Shown piece after piece: positions 24,434 through 33,340 of a stretch of DNA of 34,738 nt (its first letter is position 1; each line of letters opens with the position of its first letter). The position numbers and the translations under genes were made by a program. The DNA is from Candidatus Thorarchaeota archaeon (GTDB lineage Archaea; Asgardarchaeota; Thorarchaeia; Thorarchaeales; Thorarchaeaceae). The stretch covers positions 1 through 34,738 of the forward strand of contig JAUVHR010000005.1 of assembly GCA_030593165.1 (NCBI GenBank). Reading direction: 5' to 3'. The notes under the pieces were generated by a model. It was not told where the DNA came from, did no database searches, and was given only the letters and a program-made list of their open reading frames with translations.

Positions 24434-24973
24434 TTACGTAAGCCTCTTAGCAAGTTCTCTTGACTCTGTGAGGATTTCATCGACAGAACCTTCGTTAATC
24501 AACATCCAATCGGCCAGAGCAATGACTCCTCCGAGACCTACTGAAATCTCTCTCAAGTCACGTTCTCTGAAAGTAGTCCAGTCCAATGGATCATCATCAC
24601 GACCCCGATTTTGAAGTCTTGCAAATCTAATGGAGGGTGAAGAGTGAACACAGACTATGGTGACACCTGTTGCGTAATCATCAAACACATCTATCTCAGC
24701 AATACTTCGACAGCCTTCTATAACGATAATGTCTGATGTAATCTTCTCAAGTTCTTCGAGACAGCACTTGGCAACAGCACCTAGACCGTCACGTTCTCTG
24801 AGCTCAAGCATCACTTTTTTCGTATTAGCAGGTGTGGCAGCCATTCCACGCTTTTGGGTTTCTTCACGAATGATATCACCCATTACTATGATTGGAAAGT
24901 CCATCTCCCGAAAAGCATTAGCAATGATGCTCTTTCCAGCCCCAGGCATTCCAGCGATAATTACTAATCTCAT
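24434..24973 (-). CDS. UPF0200 family nucleotide kinase-like protein
   Basis: The 179-residue protein has the P-loop AGMPGAGKS (7-15). An NMP-kinase-like lid and LID-proximal helices follow (GDIIREETQKRG), then the strand DIIVIEGCRS and ARLQNRGRDDDP. It belongs to UPF0200, which resembles dephospho-CoA or adenylate kinases. The phosphate acceptor is unknown. It precedes UPF0201 with a one-base gap; this UPF0200-UPF0201 pairing recurs in archaea, suggesting a shared role in RNA or nucleotide metabolism. Confidence 0.85.
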   Translation of the reverse strand: MRLVIIAGMPGAGKSIIANAFREMDFPIIVMGDIIREETQKRGMAATPANTKKVMLELRERDGLGAVAKCCLEELEKITSDIIVIEGCRSIAEIDVFDDYATGVTIVCVHSSPSIRFARLQNRGRDDDPLDWTTFRERDLREISVGLGGVIALADWMLINEGSVDEILTESRELAKRLT

Positions 24974-25228
24974 ATTCCATCAGCACCGTTTCGGAGTGAC
25001 TATGACTGAACCTCTTCATGTTTTATGTTATCTTTGCTTACACCGCATAATCTACGGTTATTCTTGTTTTCATCCGTTTCAGAACTGGGAGAATTATCTC
25101 ACTGGAAACGGTAGTCAAGTCCTTTCGTCTTGTCGTCCCCCGTTCACCATCACGTCGTTCTTGGAATCTCCTTTAAGGCCATCGTTATGTATTATTGTGC
25201 TGTCGGACAGTTAGAAAGGTAGAGGTGT

Positions 25229-25801
25229 ATGATACTGGCGAAAATCATTAGGGTATTTCTGAGTGTGGATATTGATGATGAGAAGTTACTCTCCCGTATT
25301 ATTCATATCCAGTCAAAATTGAATCAGTCAGTTGCCAAAATGAAACTAGTCGAGAGAGAGAACATACATTTCACTTGGCGGTTTTTTGGGGACACATCTG
25401 TATCAGAGATAGATGTGATTCACAGCGCACTTGAAACATTATCATTTGCGCCCTTTGAAATTCGGATTAGTGGAGTAGGTGCATTCCCAAACAGCAAACG
25501 TCCCCGAATCATCTGGATTGGTGTGACAGATAACAGAGATGAGTTGTGTAGACTCAAGAGTGAAACTGATAAAGCGTTGAAAGAACTTGGATATCCTATA
25601 GAGAAGAAAAAGTTTGTTCCTCATGCTACAATAGCAAGAGTACGTTTTGTGAGAAACCGCCAAGAACTGTTTGAGAATCTTGAGATACTAGATGATGAAG
25701 ATGTAGGTAGTATGATTGTTTCGGGCATCAGGATGAAAAAAAGCACTCTCACTCCCAAGGGGCCAATATATGAAACTCTATGGGAGATTAAGGCTGAGTG
25801 A
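25229..25801 (+). CDS. thpR: RNA 2',3'-cyclic phosphodiesterase ThpR
   Basis: The 190-residue protein is a 2H phosphoesterase with both HxTx motifs: IHFTW (His47, Thr49) and PHATIARV (His132, Thr134). ThpR hydrolyses 2',3'-cyclic phosphate RNA ends and shows 2'-5' ligase activity in vitro. The start context is unusual: GAGGTG lies only one base before the ATG, while AAAGGTAG lies about 5 nt further upstream. Most family members start near IRVFLSVDI (residue 7), so a short N-terminal extension is possible. The gene ends about 20 nt before the 3' end of tRNA-Pro, in convergent orientation. Confidence 0.92.
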   Translation: MILAKIIRVFLSVDIDDEKLLSRIIHIQSKLNQSVAKMKLVERENIHFTWRFFGDTSVSEIDVIHSALETLSFAPFEIRISGVGAFPNSKRPRIIWIGVTDNRDELCRLKSETDKALKELGYPIEKKKFVPHATIARVRFVRNRQELFENLEILDDEDVGSMIVSGIRMKKSTLTPKGPIYETLWEIKAE

Positions 25802-25823
25802 CTTGCAGTTCTAAGAGAGATGG

Positions 25824-25929
25824 TGGGCCGGGGGAGAGTTGAACTCCCGATCTCTTGCATTCTGTGACTTGAGATATGATACTCTTAGTCGCCCCAAGCA
25901 AGAATCATACCAAGCTAGACTACCGACCC
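25824..25929 (-). tRNA. tRNA-Pro, anticodon GGG, with a 32-nt intron
   Basis: The minus strand folds as GGGTCGG/CCGGCCC acceptor (one G-T pair), D arm GTCTAGCTTGGTATGAT, anticodon stem CTTGC/GCAAG, and T stem GGGAG/CTCCC with loop TTCAACT. The loop is TTGGGG then T once the intron at 25860-25891 is removed, so the anticodon is GGG. The mature length is 74 nt. CCA follows directly in the genome (25821-25823). Confidence 0.93.
25860..25891 (-). other. tRNA intron at position 37/38
   Basis: The intron lies after position 37, the standard archaeal site. A bulge-helix-bulge can be drawn: 5' bulge GGC (36, 37 and the first intron base), inner helix GACT/AGTC, a central helix with TTGG against ACAG (three of four pairs), and 3' bulge AAT. 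Cleavage after GG and after AA gives this intron. The precise cut is inferred from this pairing. Confidence 0.75.
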
Positions 25930-25960
25930 ATTTTCATTAATGTTGATGAATCATGAACAC

Positions 25961-25969
25961 AAAATAAAC
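25961..25969 (-). promoter_or_regulatory. TATA-like box for tRNA-Pro
   Basis: On the minus strand the sequence is GTTTATTTT, about 36 nt before the tRNA 5' end. This is consistent with a short 5' leader removed by RNase P. Confidence 0.45.
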
Positions 25970-26096
25970 GTTACCTCAGTTACAAATCATTTTCTCATCA
26001 GAATATTCATTGGAACACGTGTTCTAAGTTTCCTCTTGTGGGTGAACGAATAATACAAGTATCTGAAACGTAACCTTGGGATGAGGTTTCTCGTTG

Positions 26097-27152
26097 ATGC
26101 CTACCGATTTGGTTTTTCATGATGTTTTCACACAACACATCTTGACGCCTGGACATCCAGAAGCGCCTGATCGACTCACAACAGCAATTGATTACATTAG
26201 GAATACGGAACTGATGGAAACCGGTAAGGTCCGTCTGTTCTCACCGAAGCCTGCGGATATTAGAGAGATTATACCATTGCATAGTCAGGATTATCTTGAG
26301 GAGCTACGGGTTAAGAGTCAAGCTGGAGGCGGGTTTTTCACACCGGATACAGCATCAAATGAATATACGTACAAGGCGGCCCTAACTGCGGCAGGAGGTG
26401 GAATTGCTGCAGTCGACCGTGTACTTAACAACTTGACAAAGAATGCATATGTGCTTTGTAGACCCCCGGGACACCATGCAGAACGTTCAAGGGCATTTGG
26501 TTTCTGTTTCATAAACAATATAGCGGTTGCTGCAAGACATCTAATCAAATATAGAGGGCTTGAGAGAGTCATGATTGTGGATTATGACGCGCATCATGGG
26601 AATGGAACCCAAAACGCATTCTACTCCACTAATCAGGTTCTCTACGTCGGCATTCACCAAGATGGTAGAACACTCTTCCCCGGCTCTGGGTTTCCAGATG
26701 AGCTGGGAACTGGAGAAGGGGAAGGGTACAATGTCAATCTCGCGATGTATCCTGGTGCTGGTGATGTGTCTTTTGGGATTGTGTATGATGAGATTATTTT
26801 ACCAATAGCTGATTCATTCAGACCCGAATTCATACTTGTGTCCGCAGGTTTTGATAGCCATTTCTCAGATCCTTTGACATCTCTAGGTTTGACCCATGAT
26901 GGATTGGCAAGCATGAATAGGAAACTCAACTCATTGGCCTCTAGTATATCGGATGAGAGAATCGTTTTCTTCCTTGAAGGTGGATATAACTTGGCCGCGG
27001 TAGGTGCTGGATCCCAGAATCTAGTTGAGGAATTGGCAGGAGCAGATGTAACTGATTTTGGGGAAACTAAGGGTGAAGACAATCGGACCATAGAATACAC
27101 TGAGTCGTTGGTGAGTTTCTTACGCGAGAATCTGGAAGGTGTATTCTTCTAG
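26097..27152 (+). CDS. Histone-deacetylase-fold amidohydrolase
   Basis: The 351-residue protein is a class II-like arginase/deacetylase fold enzyme. Key motifs are HPEAPDRL, the active-site His pair in RPPGHHA (residues 122-127), DYDAHHGNGTQ with zinc-binding Asp and His, SAGFDSH with the third zinc ligand, and FFLEGGYN with the transition-state Tyr. Family members deacetylate proteins, polyamines or small metabolites; the substrate here cannot be read from sequence. ATG at 26097 is used with GATGAGG about 12 nt upstream. Its stop overlaps the hel308 stop by 4 nt (convergent). Confidence 0.92.
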   Translation: MPTDLVFHDVFTQHILTPGHPEAPDRLTTAIDYIRNTELMETGKVRLFSPKPADIREIIPLHSQDYLEELRVKSQAGGGFFTPDTASNEYTYKAALTAAGGGIAAVDRVLNNLTKNAYVLCRPPGHHAERSRAFGFCFINNIAVAARHLIKYRGLERVMIVDYDAHHGNGTQNAFYSTNQVLYVGIHQDGRTLFPGSGFPDELGTGEGEGYNVNLAMYPGAGDVSFGIVYDEIILPIADSFRPEFILVSAGFDSHFSDPLTSLGLTHDGLASMNRKLNSLASSISDERIVFFLEGGYNLAAVGAGSQNLVEELAGADVTDFGETKGEDNRTIEYTESLVSFLRENLEGVFF

Positions 27153-29410
27153 CTGTCGAAGTCATCAAGTGACATTTGAAAAGACTCAGGAGATGATTCA
27201 TCGGATTGGGGTGATTCAATTCCAATGTCATCTATTTCATCAATATCGACACCTAGTTGTTGTTTGATTGATTTTGCGAGAGAGGTGCCAATTGTAGGTA
27301 TTCGTGCCAGTTCAATTATGTTCACTGTAAAGAGATCAGAAAGACTCTCTAAACCATAGCTGTACAGCATCCGTCCTCTAACACGTCCAATTCCCCTAAG
27401 ACCAACCAGTTCAAGGAGCTCCGATTTAACACCATATTTCATCCGTAACCTAAGTTTTCTCAGTTCTGGAAGTATCTGTCCGGCTCCTATGATTCGTGTA
27501 ATTTCGAATGCTGCATAGAGTAACCATTCGGCAGATTGTACGTATCGATGGATGTCACCCACTCCTACTCGGTAATTGTCTGTGAGATCTTTCTCAGTTT
27601 GTTCCGAAATCCAGTCATAGAGCATTTGTGCTGTCTTGATTTCACCGAGAAAAGTCATGTAGCCATCGGGATCAATCCAACTATCAGGTGAATCAACCAA
27701 GAAGTGTTCTTGTTCTGAATCTAGAAGTGCCTCGAAATCCTCAACCTCGGAACGAGTTACGTAGGTTACAGGTTGATCAGGTGTATGGCATATGAGATGC
27801 AAGATAGATGGAATGGAGGGGTTTTCGGATTCTGTGAATACATCACGGAACATCAGCGCTGTTTCGGGGTTGATGTATAGACGTGATGTTCTCTGTCCAA
27901 GAGGTGTGGCAGCAAATTCGCCTGAGTCTGATTTTATTAGTTCACCGGTTTCAAGGAAGGTTAGGGTTGACGATATATGGTCTTCAATTTCAATTGTATC
28001 ATATTGATGGGAGAAGAATGTGCCATCAATCAGCTTGTCAATTTCCTCTCGATTACTGGTCAAATCACTTGCTATCGCTGCGAGTAGATGGGAGCGTATT
28101 GCTCTAGGTGACGCTAGCTTTGAGGTGATTTCTTCGGGTTCTGAGAGAATGTAATGATCAACGAGAAAATCCAACTCCTGTTCAGTTCGTGCGATTAAAA
28201 CGGCCTCACCATATTTGTCATATTTCGGTCGACCAGCACGACCAGCCATCTGTTTATACTCAAGAACTGGGATTGGATAATTACCCCTGCCCTGTTCGAA
28301 TCTACGATAGTCGCGGATAATCACTCTTCGGGCTGGCAGATTGACACCTGCTGCAAGAGTTGGGGTGGCAACAATAAGTTTCAGCTGGTTCTTCTTGAAA
28401 CAGTCTTCAACAGCTGTTCGTTCAAGGTTTGATAGGCCAGCATGATGGAATGCTGCACCCATAGTCATAAGTTTCGCAAGAGTCTTGGATGTTTCCGGAA
28501 CTGACTGTCCACCGCCAATTCTAGTGGCAATAGTGTTTAGGCTGCTAAGTTCCTTTTCAGTGAGATATGGACGAATGAATTGAGCCACCTTCTTGGCAAC
28601 AGAAACTGTAGAACGACGACTTGAAACAAAGATTAGTACTTGACCATCCTCATCGAGAATGTCACAAACTATGTCTGCTATCTCTTCCTTTCTCGTCCGT
28701 CGTATAGACCTTGTTGACCTGTCTGTGAATGTCAGCTTAGCTTTGTGATAGACTCCTTCATTGAGTGGCACAGGTCTCCAACTGCTCTTGACCAGTTCAG
28801 CGTTTAGCCAATCTGCGATTACATCTGCATTGGAAATCGTAGCACTTAGCGCAATAACTTGTACATTTGGGATAGCTTGGATTAGCTTGGCAAGTACCAT
28901 TTCGAGAGTTGGACCTCTTGAAGGATCGTTTACTAGGTGGACCTCGTCAGCTACGATAACCCCGATTTGATCAATCCAATCGACCTTGTGACGGATAAGA
29001 GAATCTGCACGTTCTGTGGTGACTACTACTATGTCTGCATCTCTCAGATTCTTACCAGGGGAATCATAGTCACCCACAGACATTGTTGTTGTGATTCCCA
29101 AACTTTCATATTTCTTGAACTCGGTGTATTTTTCGTGGGCAAGAGATTTCAGAGGAACAAGATATAGTGCTGTTCCTCTTCCGCTGAGAATACTCTTGAG
29201 CATGCAAATCTCTGCAACTAGTGTCTTTCCTGAACTTGTTGGAACAGCTAATACAAGGTTCCTCCCATCAAGGACACCTGTATCGAATGCTTCTTTCTGG
29301 GTCGGAAACAGCTCGGTTATTCCTATAGACTGCAGAAAATCGATTACTTTCTGGTTGATGGTGATTTCTTTGAGCTGTGTCACGGTAAATCCCACTCTAG
29401 GATGTTTCAA
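27149..29410 (-). CDS. hel308: Hel308 superfamily 2 DNA helicase
   Basis: Hel308 unwinds lagging-strand branches at stalled forks and is related to Ski2 and Pol-theta helicases. The 753-residue product has Q-motif FPTQKEAF, Walker A AVPTSSGKT (55-63), DEVH in VADEVHLVND, SATISN, the motif IV-VI run ending QMAGRAGRP, then winged-helix, ratchet and C-terminal helix-hairpin-helix segments (LVGLRGIGRVRGRML and ARIPTIGTSLAKSIK). An acidic tail ends the protein. It starts 3 nt after the mcm stop, so the two are co-transcribed. Confidence 0.95.
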   Translation of the reverse strand: MKHPRVGFTVTQLKEITINQKVIDFLQSIGITELFPTQKEAFDTGVLDGRNLVLAVPTSSGKTLVAEICMLKSILSGRGTALYLVPLKSLAHEKYTEFKKYESLGITTTMSVGDYDSPGKNLRDADIVVVTTERADSLIRHKVDWIDQIGVIVADEVHLVNDPSRGPTLEMVLAKLIQAIPNVQVIALSATISNADVIADWLNAELVKSSWRPVPLNEGVYHKAKLTFTDRSTRSIRRTRKEEIADIVCDILDEDGQVLIFVSSRRSTVSVAKKVAQFIRPYLTEKELSSLNTIATRIGGGQSVPETSKTLAKLMTMGAAFHHAGLSNLERTAVEDCFKKNQLKLIVATPTLAAGVNLPARRVIIRDYRRFEQGRGNYPIPVLEYKQMAGRAGRPKYDKYGEAVLIARTEQELDFLVDHYILSEPEEITSKLASPRAIRSHLLAAIASDLTSNREEIDKLIDGTFFSHQYDTIEIEDHISSTLTFLETGELIKSDSGEFAATPLGQRTSRLYINPETALMFRDVFTESENPSIPSILHLICHTPDQPVTYVTRSEVEDFEALLDSEQEHFLVDSPDSWIDPDGYMTFLGEIKTAQMLYDWISEQTEKDLTDNYRVGVGDIHRYVQSAEWLLYAAFEITRIIGAGQILPELRKLRLRMKYGVKSELLELVGLRGIGRVRGRMLYSYGLESLSDLFTVNIIELARIPTIGTSLAKSIKQQLGVDIDEIDDIGIESPQSDESSPESFQMSLDDFDS

Positions 29411-29413
29411 GAC

Positions 29414-31504
29414 CTAGGCCCGTTTTACCTTGCCATCTTGTGGATTGAAGAGGATACCCTCTGTAACCAGTTTTCGTATTACAGCCTCTGCAGCCTCACG
29501 GCTCACACCCATCTCTGTGACACGTTTGATGAGAACTTCCTCATCCACGACTGAGGTGCCATCATCTTCTAGACTTTTCATAGATGAAATGACCTTGTCA
29601 GATAAGCTACGTTGTGCTGCACTCATCTTCGACACTACTTGATCGATGTCGATTTTTCCTGTAATTCTATCCAGTGCGACCATTCTCAGGGATTCTTCCA
29701 TGAGACGTACAGATGCTTGAGCATCCTCCTTGTTGACCTTCGGTCGAAGTGCCATTTTAGCCCTAGCTTCTGAAAGACGTACTAGCGACTCCAGCTGGCG
29801 AGCTGTAATTGGAATTGGTGCGGCTCCACCCTCCGCAGTCTTTCTTAGATCTACATAGAAGTTCTCGATGACTTCAGCTGCTTCTGCTGTTAGTTGTGGA
29901 ATGACATAACGATTTGCATACCCGATATACTTCTTCAAAAACGCGGCTGGTATCACTTCGACTTTTGTTGATGTCGGTGTCTGTTGATGTTGATGCATGC
30001 CAAGAATGAATTGTGCAAGTTCGCGGTCTCTTGTTGCTTCGATAGTATCGATGAGTATCCAGATTAGGTCAAATCTGGATAATATTGTGAATGGTAACTT
30101 AATGTTGTCTTGGACTGAAAGTGAGGATTCATAGCGTCCCAGAGAAGGGTTTGATGCAGCCAATATTGATGTTCGAGCATTCAATGTTGCTACAATCCCA
30201 GCCTTTGCTATGCTAATGGTGTGTTGTTCCATAGCCTCGTGAATTGCAGTTCGATCATTTGGATCCATCTTATCGAACTCGTCTATGCATGCAATTCCCT
30301 GATCAGCAAGTACTAGCGCTCCTGCTTCTAGGGTCATTGCTCCAGTGTCAGTATCATGAACTACTGCAGCTGTGAGACCTGCAGCTGTAGTTCCTTTTCC
30401 GGAGGTGTAAAGACCGCGCGATGCTAGTTGGGCAACGAACTTCAGAATCTGACTCTTACCTGTTCCAGGATCTCCAACTATCAGGATGTTTGAACGGCCT
30501 CTCAGGCGGGTGCCTCCAGGTAGTGTTTTTCCAACTCCACCAAAAACGAGAAGTGCAATTGATTCCTTGATGAGCTCGTGTCCCTGAATTGAGGGGGCAA
30601 TCGAAGCAAAGATTCTTTCATGGACATAGGGGTCTTCTGCAAGCTCCAAAATCTCTTTCTTTTCTTGGTCAGTTATCTCCAGTTGTTCATACTCTTTCTC
30701 TGCAACCTCCACACCATTTGCATCTATAAATACGTTAAACGTAGCAAGCTTTGCGCCACGACGACTGAAATCGGGGGTTGTCTGTAGAATCCCAGTGACC
30801 TTGACTAAGTCACCCGGTCGTGATGTATCGACAATGTCTCCACGAAATGTTACATCTACCGAACGCGGCATCTGTCCGGGCGGAAGCTCTTCTGGGGATT
30901 CCTGAATCCGAACCTTCTGCCAGTCGATAAAATGTGACTCCTCGGGAACTAGTCTTACTGGTGGACGTTGTTTCTCATAGTAGGAACAATTTTCATTGGT
31001 ACAGGAGTTTGGTAGTGTATATTGACCATCTTCTTGTTGCACTACTATGAGAGTCTTGCATTCCTTACATTGGAATGCCCCAACTTCCAGAAGTGGTTTG
31101 ACCTCACTTGCACGCATCAATATACCACCAATCTGGATCAATTTCCCTATGTGAATGGATCTTATTGCTCTGAGAGGAACATGCTGTTCCACATAGTTGA
31201 TAATGCGTACTAGAAGCTCTGAAGTCCGCTTCTGTAGTGACTCCACATAGTCAGGGTCCTCATTTCTTAGGATGGCCAAGAACGCTAATCTGGCAGCCTC
31301 TAGTAGGGTGCTAGGTTCATTTGTAGCATCAGTAGTAAATTGATTGTCATAGCTAGACAAGTCCTTAAAATCGACTGATAATGACCTTTCCTCATTCAGT
31401 GAAAGTTGGCGAATTTTCATAAGATACGTTAGATTTCCATGTTCATCCTTGTAGTTGCGCAGAAAATCGGTGAATCTGTCTGTCATCTCTTGAATGTCTG
31501 TCAT
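29414..31504 (-). CDS. mcm: MCM replicative helicase
   Basis: The replicative MCM is homohexameric. The 696-residue protein has the N-terminal helical domain, a zinc finger (CKEC and CTNENC), an OB fold with the beta-hairpin region, and the AAA+ core. The core has Walker A GDPGTGKSQ, Walker B ACIDEFDKM, sensor 1 NPSLGRY, arginine finger LSRFDLI, and a C-terminal winged helix ending LVTEGILFNPQDG. There is no intein. I prefer ATG 31504, with GAGGCAC about 7 nt upstream; ATG 31555 would be almost leaderless from the TATA-like box at 31583-31592. It lies between gins23 and hel308. Confidence 0.96.
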   Translation of the reverse strand: MTDIQEMTDRFTDFLRNYKDEHGNLTYLMKIRQLSLNEERSLSVDFKDLSSYDNQFTTDATNEPSTLLEAARLAFLAILRNEDPDYVESLQKRTSELLVRIINYVEQHVPLRAIRSIHIGKLIQIGGILMRASEVKPLLEVGAFQCKECKTLIVVQQEDGQYTLPNSCTNENCSYYEKQRPPVRLVPEESHFIDWQKVRIQESPEELPPGQMPRSVDVTFRGDIVDTSRPGDLVKVTGILQTTPDFSRRGAKLATFNVFIDANGVEVAEKEYEQLEITDQEKKEILELAEDPYVHERIFASIAPSIQGHELIKESIALLVFGGVGKTLPGGTRLRGRSNILIVGDPGTGKSQILKFVAQLASRGLYTSGKGTTAAGLTAAVVHDTDTGAMTLEAGALVLADQGIACIDEFDKMDPNDRTAIHEAMEQHTISIAKAGIVATLNARTSILAASNPSLGRYESSLSVQDNIKLPFTILSRFDLIWILIDTIEATRDRELAQFILGMHQHQQTPTSTKVEVIPAAFLKKYIGYANRYVIPQLTAEAAEVIENFYVDLRKTAEGGAAPIPITARQLESLVRLSEARAKMALRPKVNKEDAQASVRLMEESLRMVALDRITGKIDIDQVVSKMSAAQRSLSDKVISSMKSLEDDGTSVVDEEVLIKRVTEMGVSREAAEAVIRKLVTEGILFNPQDGKVKRA

Positions 31505-31582
31505 CGACGTGTGCCTCGAAGCCTGCTCCCTAAGTAGGCAAGTGACAAAAATCATCTTGCCCGACTAGTAATCGGGGTCTGA

Positions 31583-31592
31583 CATATTTAAG
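31583..31592 (-). promoter_or_regulatory. TATA-like box for mcm
   Basis: On the minus strand the sequence is CTTAAATATG, in the gap between gins23 and mcm. It would start transcription near 31560 and drive mcm and hel308 together. Confidence 0.45.
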
Positions 31593-31610
31593 CCCCTGTA
31601 TGGCATCAAT

Positions 31611-32171
31611 CTATTCTGTAATTTTCGTATGCCATTGCAGGAGTATTTCGGAGAGCCTGTTACATAACCATTTTTCTTCGTTAGTCATGTGAGATTGCCA
31701 TTTGAAACAGGACCGCGAAACAGCTGCGCGCATGATTTTAGGTTGACGCATTTCTATCAATGATTTGAGTCGACTATCCAACCTCTCAATATCATCAACG
31801 GACACTGGGTCCAGTGATGTTTTATCGCGTTGTAATCGTGCAATTTTCCTGTTGACAGCCACATAGAAGAACGGTGGAAAATCTTCTAGTGCGCTGTGTT
31901 TCTGTTTCTGCTCGCGGTTGTGTAGTATGTCTACATTACGAGTTGAATCATAGGCATTTTGTATATGGACTTGAACATAATCCCTCTCAGAAAGCTTCTC
32001 GATTGCCCAATTGGGTAGTGTCACACTATCACCAGTCTTGAACGGCCCGAGTATCTGCCCTCCTACATTTAGTGCGGGCAGGTCCCTCTTGAACTCACAG
32101 GTTCGTGTTTCATTTAAGAATCCTATTGTGGTTCGTTCAATCGCCTCATCTGAACTGACTTGGAACTTCAT
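31611..32171 (-). CDS. gins23: GINS subunit, Gins23-like (B-A domain order)
   Basis: GINS links MCM and a Cdc45/RecJ-like protein in the archaeal CMG-like replicative complex. The N-terminal part (DLPALNVGGQILGPFKTGDS, then VTLPNWAIEKL) is the small beta B domain. The C-terminal helical A domain includes RLDSRLKSLIEMRQPKIMRAA. B before A marks the Gins23 type; the Gins51 partner is not in the window. The start is uncertain: ATGs at 32216, 32186 and 32171 are all possible, and I give the shortest because family similarity starts there. It is upstream of mcm and divergent from rfcS. Confidence 0.8.
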   Translation of the reverse strand: MKFQVSSDEAIERTTIGFLNETRTCEFKRDLPALNVGGQILGPFKTGDSVTLPNWAIEKLSERDYVQVHIQNAYDSTRNVDILHNREQKQKHSALEDFPPFFYVAVNRKIARLQRDKTSLDPVSVDDIERLDSRLKSLIEMRQPKIMRAAVSRSCFKWQSHMTNEEKWLCNRLSEILLQWHTKITE

Positions 32172-32284
32172 TCTTGTACACATCATTTGATGTACTATGC
32201 AGTCTGATAAAGGCATAGTTTACCGTTCATTGTAACTTGTCAGTCAAACATACCTTAAGATGCAAAGTGTACATTAGGACATGT

Positions 32285-32299
32285 TTCTCTGCCAGAGAA
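32285..32299. promoter_or_regulatory. Palindrome between gins23 and rfcS
   Basis: TTCTCT, GCC and AGAGAA form a perfect 6-bp inverted repeat one base before the TATA-like box CTTTTAAGG (32301-32309) of rfcS. This position fits an operator controlling RFC, and perhaps the divergent GINS promoter. It resembles the eS1 leader hairpin (TCTCTGGTAGAGA). Confidence 0.35.
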
Positions 32300-32300
32300 T

Positions 32301-32309
32301 CTTTTAAGG
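32301..32309 (+). promoter_or_regulatory. TATA-like box for rfcS-rfcL
   Basis: CTTTTAAGG lies about 75 nt before the rfcS ATG and abuts the palindrome at 32285-32299. It predicts transcription near 32331. Confidence 0.4.
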
Positions 32310-32382
32310 TTGAAGAGAAGTTGTATGGTACCCTCTAGACAAAGGCTTCTGTATCTTAATCTACTATGGATGGGATAATCGA

Positions 32383-33330
32383 ATGGACATTGACCTCTGG
32401 ACTGAGAAGTACAGGCCACAGACTCTGAGTGGAATAGTTGGACAAGACTCAGTGATTGAGAAACTGGTCAAGTTTGTTAAGAATAAGACATTGCCCCATT
32501 GCCTTTTTGCTGGACCACCTGGAACTAGTAAAACTACAGCAGCAATGGCACTAGCAAGAGATCTTTTCGGTGACTCGTTTGACCGCAATTTTATGGAGCT
32601 CAATGCAAGTGATGAGAGAGGTATTGATGTCGTCCGGAATCAGATTAAGAACTTCGCCCGTGTGATGCCTTCAGGTGATGCGCCATTCAAGATACTAGTC
32701 CTTGACGAAGCAGACCACCTCACCGGAGATGCACAGCATGCTTTGCGACGGACGATGGAATCTTACGCTGTTTCTTGCAGGATGATTCTAATCTGTAACT
32801 ACTCTAGTAGGATAATCCCGCCAATTCAGTCAAGATGTGCGGTATTCAAGTTTTCAAGACTTGGAGATGATGCAATAGCCAGCCGGATTGAATACATTGC
32901 AAAAATGGAAATGGTCACACTTCAGTCGAAAGGACTAGAGAGTATTCTTTACTTGGCTCGGGGAGATATGAGAGCGGCCATAAACTTACTTCAGGCAGCT
33001 TCATCTACAGGTGAGAAGATAACCTCTGAAATCATCTTTGCGATATCGGGGCTTGCGGATCCTGAGAGAATCCGAAAGATGATTTCCTCTGCCAGAGAAG
33101 GAAAGTATGATGTGTCTTTGAAGATACTGGACGAGCTTGTATACCAGCAAGGTGTATCGCCAGTAGATCTTGTTAGGCAAATGCATAGAGAGATACTGAA
33201 TATTGAGATGACAGGTCAACAGATGATGAACATTCTCGAAAGAACAGCAGAAGCAGAGTTTCGAATATCAGAAGGCGCTAGTGGAGAAGTGCAATTGGCA
33301 GCACTTCTTGCGAACTTTAGACCTGAGTAG
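32383..33330 (+). CDS. rfcS: Replication factor C small subunit
   Basis: RfcS is the AAA+ motor of the clamp loader that places PCNA on primed DNA. The 315-residue protein has the opening LWTEKYRPQTLSGIVGQ, Walker A GPPGTSKT (44-51), ELNASDERGIDVVR, the Walker B DEADHL, the arginine-finger SRC motif (PPIQSRCAVFKF), and the helical collar. Walker A has Ser49 where almost all RFC proteins have Gly (GPPGTGKT or GPPGVGKT). There is no intein. rfcL follows after 10 nt. Confidence 0.95.
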   Translation: MDIDLWTEKYRPQTLSGIVGQDSVIEKLVKFVKNKTLPHCLFAGPPGTSKTTAAMALARDLFGDSFDRNFMELNASDERGIDVVRNQIKNFARVMPSGDAPFKILVLDEADHLTGDAQHALRRTMESYAVSCRMILICNYSSRIIPPIQSRCAVFKFSRLGDDAIASRIEYIAKMEMVTLQSKGLESILYLARGDMRAAINLLQAASSTGEKITSEIIFAISGLADPERIRKMISSAREGKYDVSLKILDELVYQQGVSPVDLVRQMHREILNIEMTGQQMMNILERTAEAEFRISEGASGEVQLAALLANFRPE

Positions 33331-33340
33331 GGGCAGTAGT

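Noticed and set aside
24974-25228. Possible C/D-box RNA in the gap between UPF0200 and thpR
   Set aside because: Some TGATG- and CTGA-like words occur, but not at the spacing and order needed for C, D', C' and D boxes.
33088-33100. Second copy of CTCTGCCAGAGAA as an operator
   Set aside because: It lies inside rfcS coding sequence and may be chance; kept only as a note in the promoter finding.
33281-33340. RfcL starting inside rfcS
   Set aside because: Family similarity starts at MNSHNLPWPEQYRP, and ATG 33341 follows the rfcS stop by 10 nt.
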